DNA of 64,000 nt from Corynebacterium atrinae. GTDB lineage: Bacteria > Actinomycetota > Actinomycetes > Mycobacteriales > Mycobacteriaceae. The stretch is taken from assembly GCF_030408455.1 (NCBI RefSeq), contig NZ_CP046977.1:1984001-2048000 (forward strand), read 5' to 3'. Under the pieces are notes generated by a model. It was not told the DNA's origin. It did not search any database and saw nothing but the letters and a program-made list of their open reading frames with translations. The first letter of the stretch is position 1. The number at the start of each line of letters is the position of its first letter. Position numbers and translations under genes: made by a program. Shown in pieces: positions 47,658-57,412 of the stretch.

Positions 47658-48698
47658 TTACCTGGCGACCGCATGCAGTCGTTCGCTAACCGCAACCGTG
47701 ACTTTCTCCCCCACCGCATGGCGTGCGGGACCGAACTCGCGGGCGGTGATTTCCTCCCCAGATGCCGAGCTGCGCAGGAGGTAGCGGGTGGAATGCCCGG
47801 AGTATTCGATGGCCGCCACCACCGCTTCAACACCAAGCTCACCGTCCTCGACGACCCGCACTTGTTCGGGGCGCACCACGACCAGGACCTCGCCGGTGGG
47901 CAACGACGAAGGCGTGGGAAAGGTGCCGAACACAGAGGTGACGGTGTGCCCGTCGTTCACACCCCGCAGGAGCGAACACGTACCGACGAACTCAGCTACC
48001 CACGCCGTGGCGGGCCGCGAGTAGACCTCCTCCGGGGTTCCGCATTGGATGATGCGTCCGGCGTTGATGATGGCGACCCGGTCGGCGGTGGATAGGGCCT
48101 CGTCCTGATCGTGGGTGACCAGTAGGCCCGTGGCCCCGCGTGCTGCCAAGATCCCGCGAATCTCACTGCGCAGACGCACGCGAAGAGCAGCGTCGAGGGC
48201 CGAGAAAGGCTCGTCGAGGAGCACCAAGTCTGGGTTTGGGGCGAGCGCCCGGGCGAGAGACACCCGCTGGGCCTGTCCCCCGGAGAGTTCGTCGGGGCGA
48301 CGGTGGGCGAGCTCGGGGATGCCGACGACGTCGAGAAGCTCAGTGACCCGCTCCGGGACGGAGCGGCGGCGCCGCCCCAGGCCGAAGCCGACGTTGGCGG
48401 CGACGTCGAGATGCGGAAACAAGGAGGGGTCCTGAGGGACGAGGCCGATGTTGCGGTGCTCGGGCGCCACGCCGGTCGGGCCATCGACGACGCGCCGCCC
48501 CGCCAGATCGACCGTGCCGGCGGTGGCGGGCATGAGACCGGCAAGGACGCGCAGCAATGTCGACTTGCCGCAACCGCTCGGGCCGAGCACGGCGAGGAGT
48601 TCGCCCTCGGGTACGTCAAGGTTGACCTCGTGCAGCACCGTGGCGTCGGATCCGGGGTAGCGGGCTGATAGGCCGGAGACGGTCAAAGCGGACGTCAT
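47658..48698 (-). CDS. Iron(III)-type ABC transporter ATP-binding protein
   Basis: 346 residues. Walker A is [11 protein letters not shown], signature [15 protein letters not shown], Walker [14 protein letters not shown]-loop [11 protein letters not shown]. The C-terminal ~110 residues form the TOBE/OB regulatory domain seen in FbpC and PotA proteins. Its start overlaps the permease stop by four bases. With the fused permease and the binding protein it makes a complete FbpABC-type importer; a DtxR box upstream of the operon supports iron. Confidence 0.88.
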   Translation of the reverse strand: MTSALTVSGLSARYPGSDATVLHEVNLDVPEGELLAVLGPSGCGKSTLLRVLAGLMPATAGTVDLAGRRVVDGPTGVAPEHRNIGLVPQDPSLFPHLDVAANVGFGLGRRRRSVPERVTELLDVVGIPELAHRRPDELSGGQAQRVSLARALAPNPDLVLLDEPFSALDAALRVRLRSEIRGILAARGATGLLVTHDQDEALSTADRVAIINAGRIIQCGTPEEVYSRPATAWVAEFVGTCSLLRGVNDGHTVTSVFGTFPTPSSLPTGEVLVVVRPEQVRVVEDGELGVEAVVAAIEYSGHSTRYLLRSSASGEEITAREFGPARHAVGEKVTVAVSERLHAVAR

Positions 48699-50266
48699 CG
48701 GGTTCCTCCAGGATTACGGGCGAGCACCAGAGCCGGAATGCTGGCTGCGGCGATGAGCATGAGGGCATAAGGCGCAGCGGCGCCATAGGCAGAAATGTCT
48801 GAGAGCTGCCACAGGCGAGTAGCCAGGGTATCCACTCCGGTGGGGCGCATCATCAGCGTGGCCGGTAGTTCTTTCATGACGGTCAGTGCCACGAGCATGG
48901 CCCCCGACGCGATTCCCGGCCACGCCAGCTTTCCGGTGACGTCGGTCCACGTCCGCAGGGGCGAGCGACCCAAGGTGCGCGCGGCATCTTCCAAGGACGG
49001 CGGAACCTGGGCCACCGATGTACGCACCGACCCCATCGCCTTGGGCACGTACAGGATGCCGTAGGCCATGACGAGCAAGCCCACGGTTTGGTAGAGCGAG
49101 GGCACGACGGCCAAAGCAAGGTAGACCATCGAGAGGCCGAGGACGATGCCGGGTAGGCCGTGACCGAGAAAGGTGGCCGATTCCAATCCGGCGACGAGCT
49201 TGGTGCGGCGGCGAGCAGCCAGAATGCCCACGGGCAGAGCGAGGATGGTGGCTACCAACGCGCCCGCAAAACCGAGGAACACCGTGGTACGGGCCGCCGC
49301 CAGCAAGCGGGCAACGTCGACTTCGCGGCCAGCTACGCTCAGCGACAACTGGTAGAGCAGCACCGCGATGGGCACCCCAACCGCGGCGATAAGGATGGTG
49401 CCCATCCCGACGCAGGTGGCCAGCTGCCCGCGCCAACTCAAGTGGACGCGTGGGGTGGCGTTGACGCGGACTTTTAGCGCAGCGACGGGCCGGCGCAGGG
49501 CGCGCTCGGCGGCCACGACCAGCAGCGCCATGAAGACGAGAAGCAAGGAGAGCACCATCGCCAGCTCCCGATTGAAGGAACCGGAGAAGGCCGCCTGCAC
49601 CGCGGGCGTCAGCGAGGGATAGCGCATGACGGCGACCACGCCGAACTCGGAGATGGTGTACAACGCTACGAGCAGTGCTCCGGCCCCCGCTGCGGGGGCG
49701 ATCTGCGGCAGTGTCATGGACAAAAACGCCCGGACGGGACCCAATCCCAGGGTGCGGGCCACATCCTCCACCGCGGTATCGGCCCGACGCAGGGCAGCCG
49801 CGACGGGCAGAGTGACATAGGGCGAAGAGACCAACACGAGCACGAGGACCGAACCCCAGTAGCCACGCAGCGGCATGACACTGACCCAGGACATACCCGC
49901 CACGTAGGAGGGGATGGCCAGCGGCAGGGAGGCCGCGACCCACCACCACCGGCGCCCGATGAGATTGGTGCGCACCAGGGCGAAAGCGCTGGGCACACCG
50001 ACCAGCAAGGTTCCCACGGTCGCCCCCGCCGTTAACAACAGCGTATTGACGGTGAGGGTGACGGTGCGGGGACGCAGGAGGGCGTCGATAATGCGATCAT
50101 TCGGGGCGGCGATGGCCTCGCTGAGCAGGAAGATCAGCGGGGTCGCCACCACTCCCACGCTCAGCAGCGCCAGCGTCACCAGCACCGGGTAGGAGGAGAC
50201 GGAGAAACGCCGAAGAGGCCGACGTGCGGGTGCACGTCGGCCGCTCAGGCTAGAACGGTTGATCAA
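48695..50266 (-). CDS. Iron(III)-type ABC transporter permease, two fused modules
   Basis: 523 residues with about 12 membrane segments and two permease loops, one around VARTLGLGPVRAFLSMTLPQI and the other around DAARTLGRSPLRTWTDVTGKL. This is the FbpB/SfuB arrangement, where one protein carries both halves. Segments such as VASLPLAIPSYVAGMSWVS are typical of the family. It overlaps the binding-protein gene upstream and the ATPase gene downstream by four bases each. Confidence 0.88.
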   Translation of the reverse strand: MINRSSLSGRRAPARRPLRRFSVSSYPVLVTLALLSVGVVATPLIFLLSEAIAAPNDRIIDALLRPRTVTLTVNTLLLTAGATVGTLLVGVPSAFALVRTNLIGRRWWWVAASLPLAIPSYVAGMSWVSVMPLRGYWGSVLVLVLVSSPYVTLPVAAALRRADTAVEDVARTLGLGPVRAFLSMTLPQIAPAAGAGALLVALYTISEFGVVAVMRYPSLTPAVQAAFSGSFNRELAMVLSLLLVFMALLVVAAERALRRPVAALKVRVNATPRVHLSWRGQLATCVGMGTILIAAVGVPIAVLLYQLSLSVAGREVDVARLLAAARTTVFLGFAGALVATILALPVGILAARRRTKLVAGLESATFLGHGLPGIVLGLSMVYLALAVVPSLYQTVGLLVMAYGILYVPKAMGSVRTSVAQVPPSLEDAARTLGRSPLRTWTDVTGKLAWPGIASGAMLVALTVMKELPATLMMRPTGVDTLATRLWQLSDISAYGAAAPYALMLIAAASIPALVLARNPGGTR

Positions 50267-51339
50267 TTGACAGTCAGACCGGCCTCATCGATCAGTGCGG
50301 CAGATTCTTCCACCGTGCCCAACTTGGACAGATCCACGTCGGGAACCTTGAGCGAGCTCAGCGGCGGAACGCCTGCGGGGCCTTCGACGCCCTCAACGAG
50401 CGGGTATTCGAAAGTCTTCTCTGCGAAGTACTTCTGCCCCTCAGCGGAGAGCAGGAACTCCACGAACTCCTTCGCATCCTCGCGGCCCTCGCCGTTCTTG
50501 AGAATGCCGACGCCCGTGGCATTAACGAGGGCGGCCAAGTCACCGTCGGCGCCGAACTTGATCTGGGCGCGCAGGTTATCCGCGCCCTTCTCGGCGGCCT
50601 CGGCGTACCAGTAATAGTGGTTGATCAGGCCGAGCTCGACTTCGCCTGCCTCGACTGCCTTAAGTAGATCGCCGTTCTTGGCATAAGTCTTGGGCTCGTT
50701 ATCAGCCAGCTTCTGCAGCCACTCGCGGGTGGCGTCCTCGCCGTCGGTGACACGCATGGCGGTGACGAACGCAAGGAAGGACGCATTCGTCGGGGCGACG
50801 CCCAGCTTGCCCTTCCACTTTGGGTCCACCATCTCAGCGACGGTGTCGGGGGCGTCCGCTTCCTCGACCGCTTCCTTGTCATATGCCACGACGCGTGCGC
50901 GCCCGGTCACGCCGACCCATTCCTTGTCCTCGGAGGCAAAGCCCGCCGGGACCTTCTTCAAGGATTCCTCGGGAACCTTGGTCAGCATTCCCTTGTCCTG
51001 GAGCAGACCAAGTGCGCCGGCCTCCTGGGAGAAGAACACGTGCGCCGGAGAAGCGTCACCCTCGGTGAGCAGCAACTGGGCCTGCTCGGAGGTGCTGCCA
51101 TAACGCACGTCGACGTCGATGCCGGATTCCTTCTCGAAATCGGCGATCAGCGGCGCAACGAGATCCTCGCTGCGGCCCGAGTAGATGACCAGCGGGCCAT
51201 CGGCGGCGGCGGCCGAGGTCTCCCCGGCACCAGTCGTGGCAGAGGTGCTGGAAGAATCGCCGGAGCCGCAAGCGACGAGGCCTGCAGCCAAGCCGCACAC
51301 AGCGACGGCCGTAGCGGCGAGACGGGTGCTAAAGCGCAT
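50263..51339 (-). CDS. Iron(III)-type ABC transporter substrate-binding lipoprotein
   Basis: 358 residues. The signal peptide ends in the lipobox LVAC, followed by a Ser/Thr/Gly linker. The mature part has LVIYSGRSEDLVAPLIADFEKESGI, WVGVTGRARVVAYD, and INHYYWYAEAAEKGADNL, the last with the tyrosines that bind Fe(III) in FbpA-type proteins. It is first in the operon, and a DtxR-type box lies 59-77 bases upstream of the start. Confidence 0.9.
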   Translation of the reverse strand: MRFSTRLAATAVAVCGLAAGLVACGSGDSSSTSATTGAGETSAAAADGPLVIYSGRSEDLVAPLIADFEKESGIDVDVRYGSTSEQAQLLLTEGDASPAHVFFSQEAGALGLLQDKGMLTKVPEESLKKVPAGFASEDKEWVGVTGRARVVAYDKEAVEEADAPDTVAEMVDPKWKGKLGVAPTNASFLAFVTAMRVTDGEDATREWLQKLADNEPKTYAKNGDLLKAVEAGEVELGLINHYYWYAEAAEKGADNLRAQIKFGADGDLAALVNATGVGILKNGEGREDAKEFVEFLLSAEGQKYFAEKTFEYPLVEGVEGPAGVPPLSSLKVPDVDLSKLGTVEESAALIDEAGLTVN

Positions 51340-51397
51340 GTAAAACCCCTTGTAGGATGAGGAAACTGAGGAAGAGATCAGCCCACTGTAAGAAACC

Positions 51398-51416
51398 AGA
51401 GGTTAGCTTAACCTAA
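51398..51416. promoter_or_regulatory. DtxR iron box before the iron ABC operon
   Basis: On the minus strand the sequence is TTAGGTTAAGCTAACCTCT. It agrees with the DtxR consensus (TTAGGTTAGSCTAACCTAA) at about 16 of 19 positions, with a clear TTAGGTTA / TAACCT palindrome. Repression by iron-loaded DtxR is the expected control. Confidence 0.85.
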
Positions 51417-51487
51417 GCAAATTTCCACTGCCACAACGGGCAGCGCCGATTACCCCCGCGCCGCCCCCAAAACCAACCTTAACCCGC

Positions 51488-52105
51488 TTAGACCTGCGGA
51501 CCTTCGGTCCGCGACCGCTTGATTTCGAAGAAGTAGGGGTACTGGGCGAGACGGACGGCGGCGTCGAAAAGCTCGCCGGCTTCCTCGCCGGTGGGGACGC
51601 GGGTGATCACGGGACCGAAGAAGGCGGTGTCGCCGAGCTTGATCACGGGGGTGCCCACGTCGTCGCCGACCTGGTCCATCGCGCTTTGGTGGAACTCGCG
51701 CAGCTGCTCATCGACTTGATCTGAGTTGGCGACGGTGGCGTAGGTAGCGTTGAGTCCAGCCTCCTTCAAGGCAGCTTCGATGATCTCGTCGTAGGCGCCG
51801 TAGCCCTTCTTTCCACCCTGCTTTTGGGTGTGGATCATGGTGCCCATGATGGTGTACAGCTCGTCGAGCTTGGCGGGTTCTTCCATGGCGACTTTGGCAA
51901 AGACGCGGGCGGGGCCCCAGGCGGCTTCCATTGCGGCGGCGTAGGAGGGGTCGAGATCGCGGCCGTCGTTGAGCACGGCGAGGGACATGGGGATCCAGGT
52001 GACGGAGATGTCACGGACCTTTTCTACTTCCTTGATCCAGCGGGAGGTTTGCCAGCAGAAAGGACAGGTAGCGTCGAACCAAAAAGAAACTGTGTTAGTT
52101 GTCAT
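51488..52105 (-). CDS. DsbA-family thioredoxin-fold protein
   Basis: 205 residues without a signal peptide, so cytoplasmic. The active site is CPFCW in FWFDATCPFCWQTSRWI, and the cis-proline region is VGTPVIKLGDTAFFGPVI near residue 160. Such actinobacterial proteins are thought to act as mycothiol- or disulfide-linked oxidoreductases; the natural substrate is unknown. It is divergent from pepN with about 100 bases between them. The ATG is preceded by AGG-like sequence of moderate strength. Confidence 0.82.
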   Translation of the reverse strand: MTTNTVSFWFDATCPFCWQTSRWIKEVEKVRDISVTWIPMSLAVLNDGRDLDPSYAAAMEAAWGPARVFAKVAMEEPAKLDELYTIMGTMIHTQKQGGKKGYGAYDEIIEAALKEAGLNATYATVANSDQVDEQLREFHQSAMDQVGDDVGTPVIKLGDTAFFGPVITRVPTGEEAGELFDAAVRLAQYPYFFEIKRSRTEGPQV

Positions 52106-52208
52106 ACTCGCCAGGATAGGAGCGGATTAGGCTGGGCGCTAAGACACGCTTGCATGAGCGCTTGCATTTGATCTAGTTTTGTCCGTCGACGTCGAAGGAG
52201 ACGCATTC

Positions 52209-54785
52209 ATGACCTCCACGAACCTCACTAGAGAAGAAGCCGCGCACCGGGCCCGGCTGCTCACAGTGGACAATTATGACATTGCTTTGGACCTGACCCA
52301 GTCCGATACGGAGTTTTCCTCCCTGGCTACCGTCGAGTTCACGGTGCGGGAGCCGGGTTCCACCTTCATCGATTTGCGGGCCAAGCGCATCGATGGGGTG
52401 TACCTGGATGGGAAGAATATTCGCTCCGAGGCCCTGACCTTGGATAAGAACGGCTACGACGAGACTTTCGGCATTGCGCTGAATAATCTCACCGTCGGCC
52501 GCCACGTCCTTCGCGTCAACGCGCAGTGCCTTTATTCCCGCACCGGTGAGGGCTTGCACCGCTTCGTTGACCCGGCCGATAGCCAGGTCTACCTGTACAC
52601 CCAGTTCGAAACGGCGGATGCCAAGCGCGTGTTCGCCTGCTTCGACCAGCCGGATCTCAAGGCCACCTATAGCTTGTCGGTGACTACTCCCAGTGCGTGG
52701 AAGGTCATCTCCAACGCGCCGCAGCGCACCACGATGCAGGAGGACTCGGCGGTGCATACGTCCCGCATCGATTACCCCCTGTCGACGTATCTCGTCGCCA
52801 TCTGCGCCGGCCGCTACCACGAGGTTCGTTCCACGTGGAAGGGGCAGCTGACCCACCATGCGGAGACCCCCGCGAGCGAGCCGACGGAGCTGGAGGTGCC
52901 CATGAGCATCTTCTGTCGCCGTTCCATCGCCCCGCACTTGGACGCCGACCGCCTGTTCAAGGAGACGAAGCAGGGTTTCGATTTCTACCACGAGCACTTT
53001 GGCATGGCGTACCCCTTTGGCAAGTACGACCAGATCTTCTGCCCCGAATACAACATGGGCGCCATGGAAAACGCCGGTGCTGTAACCATCCGCGACGAGT
53101 ACGTGTTCACGTCCAAGGCCACGCACTACCGCTACGAGCGCCGCGCCGACACCATCCTTCACGAGCTCGCCCACATGTGGTTCGGCGACTTGGTCACCAT
53201 GCGGTGGTGGGATGACCTGTGGCTCAATGAGTCCTTCGCCACCTGGGCCGCCGCCATCTCCCAGGCCGAGGCCACCGAGTACGACACGGCATGGGTGACC
53301 TTCGCTAATGTCGAGAAATCCTGGGCCTACCAGCAGGATCAGCTGCCTTCCACGCACCCGATTCTTGCCGATGCCACCGACATCGAGACCGTCGAGCAGA
53401 ACTTTGACGGCATCACCTATGCCAAGGGCGCGAGCGTGCTCAAGCAGCTCCAGGCTTACGTCGGCCGCGAGGAGTTCCTCGCCGGCGTCCGCCGTCATTT
53501 CGCCGACCATGCCTGGGGCAACGCCACCTTCGATGACCTGCTGGCCGCCCTGCAGACCGCCTCGGGCCGCGATCTCTCCGGCTGGGCCGACCAGTGGCTC
53601 AAGACCACGGGCATTAACCAGCTCACCCCCGTCTTCGAGGTCTCCGACGACGGCCGCTACACCTCCTTCACCGTCGAACAATCCGGCGCCGAGCCCGGCG
53701 CGGGTGAGCTGCGGACCCATCGCATTGCCGTCGGTCTCTACTCGCTTATCGACGGCCGCGTCTCCCGCACCCACCGCGTCGAGCTCGACGTCACCGGCGC
53801 GTCGACTCCCGTCGACGAGCTCGTCGGCCTGTCGGCCGCCGATGTGGTGCTAGTTAATGACGACGACCTCACTTACTGCCTCATGCAGCTCGACGAGGCC
53901 TCGCTGAAGTTCGTGGTCGACAACATCGATAAGTTCGACGACCCCATGGCCCGCACCCTCTGCTGGTCCGCCGCCTGGGAAGCCACCCGCGCCGGCGTGA
54001 TGAAGGCCCGTGATTTCATCCGCCTCGTCGCCTTGGGCGCCCCCGCGGAGACCGAGTTGGCTGTCCTCGAGCGCATCCTCGCCCAGGCCTCCACCGCCCT
54101 GCGCAGCTACGCTGATCCCACCTGGGCCGAGAGCCAAGGCCGCGACCTGCTCGCCGACACCCTCCTCGCCGGCGTCCGCGAATCCGGCGCCGACATGTCG
54201 TTGGTATTCGAGCACGCCCTGGCCAAGGCACCACTCAACGACGTCACCGCCGACTACCTGCAGAAGGTGCTCGTCGAATCCGAGGATGCCGAGCTGCGCT
54301 GGCTCGCATTGGCTGCGCTGATCGCCTACGGGGCGATCGCGGACGTCGATAAGCAGATTGGTGAGCAGCGATCCAAGGATCGCAGCGCCACCGGCGAACA
54401 GGCGGCACTGCGCGCGGCAGCCGCCGTGAACACCGTCGAGGTCAAGCGCGGCGTGTTCGACGACGTCGTCGCGGGTCAGCTGTCCAACCTGGCCGCCCGC
54501 CACAAGTTGGAGGGCCTGAGCTACCCCGGCTCCGCCGCGGCCCGCGCTCCCCTCGCTGAACCCTACTTCGACGTCGCCGAAGACGTGTGGCAGCGGCTAT
54601 CCACCGAGATGGCTCTGCAGGCGATCGTCGGGCTCTACCCGTCCTGGGACATCAGCTCCGAGGGCTTGGCCCGAGCCGACCGCTTCCTCGAGCGTGACCT
54701 GCCCTCCGGCCTGCGCCGCGCGGTGTCCGAGGAACGCTCCCGGGTAGAGCGAGCGCTGCGGAATCGCGGCGTCGACGCCAGTTAG
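52209..54785 (+). CDS. pepN: Aminopeptidase N (M1 metallopeptidase)
   Basis: 858 residues from the ATG at 52209, with AAGGAGA upstream. The exopeptidase motif is YNMGAMENAGAVTI. The zinc site is HELAHMWFGD followed, 18 residues later, by the NESFA glutamate (HExxH-x18-E). A catalytic tyrosine is in the FDGITYAKGASVL region, and the C-terminal helical ERAP1-like domain is present. It removes N-terminal residues from peptides in the cytoplasm. Confidence 0.95.
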   Translation: MTSTNLTREEAAHRARLLTVDNYDIALDLTQSDTEFSSLATVEFTVREPGSTFIDLRAKRIDGVYLDGKNIRSEALTLDKNGYDETFGIALNNLTVGRHVLRVNAQCLYSRTGEGLHRFVDPADSQVYLYTQFETADAKRVFACFDQPDLKATYSLSVTTPSAWKVISNAPQRTTMQEDSAVHTSRIDYPLSTYLVAICAGRYHEVRSTWKGQLTHHAETPASEPTELEVPMSIFCRRSIAPHLDADRLFKETKQGFDFYHEHFGMAYPFGKYDQIFCPEYNMGAMENAGAVTIRDEYVFTSKATHYRYERRADTILHELAHMWFGDLVTMRWWDDLWLNESFATWAAAISQAEATEYDTAWVTFANVEKSWAYQQDQLPSTHPILADATDIETVEQNFDGITYAKGASVLKQLQAYVGREEFLAGVRRHFADHAWGNATFDDLLAALQTASGRDLSGWADQWLKTTGINQLTPVFEVSDDGRYTSFTVEQSGAEPGAGELRTHRIAVGLYSLIDGRVSRTHRVELDVTGASTPVDELVGLSAADVVLVNDDDLTYCLMQLDEASLKFVVDNIDKFDDPMARTLCWSAAWEATRAGVMKARDFIRLVALGAPAETELAVLERILAQASTALRSYADPTWAESQGRDLLADTLLAGVRESGADMSLVFEHALAKAPLNDVTADYLQKVLVESEDAELRWLALAALIAYGAIADVDKQIGEQRSKDRSATGEQAALRAAAAVNTVEVKRGVFDDVVAGQLSNLAARHKLEGLSYPGSAAARAPLAEPYFDVAEDVWQRLSTEMALQAIVGLYPSWDISSEGLARADRFLERDLPSGLRRAVSEERSRVERALRNRGVDAS

Positions 54786-54812
54786 CTGCAAGGGAGGTGC
54801 AGATGAAGAAGC

Positions 54813-54841
54813 TTTCATCTGCACCTCACTGACGTTTCACG
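54813..54841. promoter_or_regulatory. Direct-repeat site B, before the two-component operon
   Basis: Three heptamers start exactly 11 bases apart: TTTCATC (54813), CCTCACT (54824) and TTTCACG (54835). Their spacing and the TTTCAY core match site A at 43280. An imperfect palindrome (AGATGAA ... TTTCATCT, 54801-54820) overlaps the first repeat, as at site A. It lies 56 bases before the 54897 start. Confidence 0.6.
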
Positions 54842-54896
54842 ACACGGCTGAACAATAGGAACAGCAGACATTCCACCACGAGAAGGACGTGCAACC

Positions 54897-55262
54897 ATGA
54901 GCAGCTTCAGCCGCTTCGCACCACTCATCGCGATCCTGGGTCTTCTGTTCCTCGTCGGGCTCGTCGGAGCCGCCTTAGCCAACAAGGACCAGGGCCCGCG
55001 CATCGACTCCACCCGAGCGACCATCACCATGCAAGCACCGACCCTCGAACCCACGTCGACGCCTCCCGCTTCCGACGACGGCGCCGAGGGCCCGTTCGAA
55101 TCAGCGACGGAGCCGTTGCCAGTGCCAGCTCCCGCACCGGTGCCCGCTCCCGCTCCTCTTCCTGCTCCTCTTCCTGCTCCGGCCCCGCAGGCCCCGCAGG
55201 CACCGCTCAACGTCCAGAACTACGACGACGATGACGATGACGACGGCGGGGACGACGACTAA
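54897..55262 (+). CDS. Small exported protein with Pro/Ala-rich stalk and poly-Asp tail
   Basis: 121 residues. The N terminus (RFAPLIAILGLLFLVGLVGAALA) is a signal peptide or anchor with an A-x-A type end. A Thr/Pro-rich part follows, then a strict PAP/VPAPAP-type stalk of about 25 residues, and a C terminus of about ten aspartates with two glycines. It has no known domain. It is first in a three-gene operon with the sensor kinase (3-base gap) and response regulator, so it may be the sensor's ligand carrier, cation binder or accessory protein. AGAAGGAC-like sequence precedes the ATG. Confidence 0.75.
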   Translation: MSSFSRFAPLIAILGLLFLVGLVGAALANKDQGPRIDSTRATITMQAPTLEPTSTPPASDDGAEGPFESATEPLPVPAPAPVPAPAPLPAPLPAPAPQAPQAPLNVQNYDDDDDDDGGDDD

Positions 55263-55264
55263 CC

Positions 55265-56731
55265 ATGCGCCCGCCCAGAATCGCATGGAAGGAGATCCGC
55301 CACGTCGCGGCATCTCTGAGGTGGCGAATCGTCATATGGATTGCCGCCGTGGTGGTGGTGACTCTCATCAGCGTCATCTTCATTGCCCGCTCTCTCATGC
55401 TCTCGGAGTCCTCGGACAGCGCCAACACCGCAGTAGAGCAAGAGATCGGCGAGTTCCTCCGATTCGTTGATGAGGGGCAAGACCCCACCACCAACACCAC
55501 GTTTGAGTCCCCTGCGCAGCTCATTGAGCTATACCTCTCCCGCCAGATTCCCGACGATAATGAGGCGATAGTCGGCCTCACTGATGGGCGACTGATTCAG
55601 ATGGATCTCAGCTCACTCAGCGGTTCACACCCCGCCCCACTGGTTCCCTCCGAACCATTGGTCCACGAAGTTTTCGACTCAGCTCTGGCCTCGGGAATCT
55701 ACGACGACCCCGAACGCGGTCGCGCTCACTGGGGTCGGATTTCCTTCTTCACCGGCGAGGACCAGCCAATCTCGCACTTTGCCGTGGTGTACTTTACCGC
55801 CGAGGCTCGGGCCGCAGTGGCCTCTCAGGTGCGGATGCTCAGCCTCATTGGCGTCGGCGGCGTGGTGGCCGCGATCCTCATCGGGTGGCTTATCGCCGGG
55901 CAGATCATCGCCCCGCTTCGCCGGGTCCGCGAGGTCGCCGCCGCGATCAACAACACCGACCTCACCCAGCGCGTCCCCGTCGAGGGCCACGATGAAACTG
56001 CCCAACTGGCCACCACTTTTAACAAGATGCTCAACCGCATCGAGACCGCCTACAAAGACCAACGGCAGTTTGTCGACGACGCCGGCCACGAACTCCGCAC
56101 TCCCATCACGGTGGTGCGTGGGCAGCTGGAGCTTTTGGAGGCATCCCCGCCCGCTGAACAAACCCGCTCGATCGAGCTGGCCACCGCGGAACTGGACCGC
56201 ATGTCCCGCATGGTCAATGACCTCCTTACCCTCGCCGTCGCCGACTCCGGTGCCTTCCTCCGCCTCGCCGACTGCGACGTCGCCGAACTCGCCATCGACA
56301 TCGAAGACAAAGCCACCATCCTCAGCGATCGCATCTCGCTTATCGACGTCGCCGAGGGCACCGTCGTCCTCGACGAACAGCGCGTCACCGAGGCCATACT
56401 CGAGCTCTACGGCAATGCCCTCCGCTACAGCGAAGGACTCATCGACCTCGTTTCCGAATACTCCGGTTCCGGCGCCGACCGCATCTTCCGCATCTGGGTC
56501 CGCGACCGGGGGCCCGGAATACCCCCCGCTCAACAAGAGCGACTGTTCAGCCGTTTCACCCGCGGCTCCCACCCCAGCACGACCCGCCCGGGCGGCGCTG
56601 GCCTCGGGCTTTCGATAGTCCACGCCATCGGCGAAGCCCACGGCGGGCGTGCCTTCGTCGAATCCACCGTCGGGGTGGGCTCAGTTTTCGGCCTCGAGAT
56701 CCCCGCCCCAGAAGAAGGAGAACTCCCATGA
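55265..56731 (+). CDS. Sensor histidine kinase
   Basis: 488 residues. Two membrane segments (IVIWIAAVVVVTLISVIFIA and VGGVVAAILIGWLIAG) flank an extracytoplasmic sensor domain of about 130 residues. Then come a HAMP linker (IAPLRRVREVAAAI), the H-box FVDDAGHELRTPI with the phosphorylated histidine, the N-box ILELYGNALRYS, and the G-boxes RDRGPGIPP and GGAGLGLSIV. The sensor domain is paralogous to the degenerate protein at 43331. It overlaps the response regulator gene (ATGA). Confidence 0.93.
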   Translation: MRPPRIAWKEIRHVAASLRWRIVIWIAAVVVVTLISVIFIARSLMLSESSDSANTAVEQEIGEFLRFVDEGQDPTTNTTFESPAQLIELYLSRQIPDDNEAIVGLTDGRLIQMDLSSLSGSHPAPLVPSEPLVHEVFDSALASGIYDDPERGRAHWGRISFFTGEDQPISHFAVVYFTAEARAAVASQVRMLSLIGVGGVVAAILIGWLIAGQIIAPLRRVREVAAAINNTDLTQRVPVEGHDETAQLATTFNKMLNRIETAYKDQRQFVDDAGHELRTPITVVRGQLELLEASPPAEQTRSIELATAELDRMSRMVNDLLTLAVADSGAFLRLADCDVAELAIDIEDKATILSDRISLIDVAEGTVVLDEQRVTEAILELYGNALRYSEGLIDLVSEYSGSGADRIFRIWVRDRGPGIPPAQQERLFSRFTRGSHPSTTRPGGAGLGLSIVHAIGEAHGGRAFVESTVGVGSVFGLEIPAPEEGELP

Positions 56732-57393
56732 GCAGGATCCTCATCGCTGAAGACGACCGCGGCATCGCCGACTTCATCCACCGAGGTCTCACCGCCGCTG
56801 GCTATGCCTGCGACGTCGTCGACTCCGGTCCCGCGGCGTTCGGCATGGCGCGGTCCGGTGACTTCGATCTGATGATTTTGGACCTCGGCTTGCCACACAT
56901 GGACGGCGCCGACGTCCTCGAACAGCTGCGGATACTGCGGGTCACCCTGCCCATCATTGTCCTCACCGCCCGCACCAAAATTGAAGATCGCATCCGCTCC
57001 CTGGAGGGCGGCGCGGACGACTACATGCCCAAGCCGTTTCAATTCGCCGAGCTCCTCGCCCGGGTGCGGCTGCGCCTGGCAGACAAGGTCGGTGACGCCG
57101 GCAACGGAGGATTCCAGCTCACCCGCGGCGACCTCATCCTCGACCTGCGCACTCAACGAGTCCAAGTGGGTTCGACGTGGAAGGACCTTTCCCGACGCGA
57201 GGTGGGGCTCCTCGAGACGTTCATGCGACATCCCGGCCAGATCCTTTCCCGTGCCCAACTGCTGAGCATGGTGTGGGGCATGGACTTCGACCCCGGCTCC
57301 AACGTCGTGGACGTCTACATTCGGACGCTGCGCAAGAAGATTGGCGCAGAGAAGGTGGAGACGATTCGTGGCTCCGGGTATCGCTTGTGCTGA
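56728..57393 (+). CDS. OmpR-family response regulator
   Basis: 221 residues. The receiver domain has the acidic pocket (AEDDRG), the phosphorylated aspartate in MILDLGLPHMDG, the threonine in IIVLTAR, and the lysine in YMPKPF. The C-terminal winged helix (LSRREVGLLETFMRHPGQILSR, then VVDVYIRTLRKKIG) is OmpR-type. It is partner of the overlapping kinase, and the likely binder of the 11-bp direct repeats at 43280 and 54813. It ends shortly before the 57413 palindrome. Confidence 0.93.
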   Translation: MSRILIAEDDRGIADFIHRGLTAAGYACDVVDSGPAAFGMARSGDFDLMILDLGLPHMDGADVLEQLRILRVTLPIIVLTARTKIEDRIRSLEGGADDYMPKPFQFAELLARVRLRLADKVGDAGNGGFQLTRGDLILDLRTQRVQVGSTWKDLSRREVGLLETFMRHPGQILSRAQLLSMVWGMDFDPGSNVVDVYIRTLRKKIGAEKVETIRGSGYRLC

Positions 57394-57412
57394 AGCCAAA
57401 GAATCAATCGGG

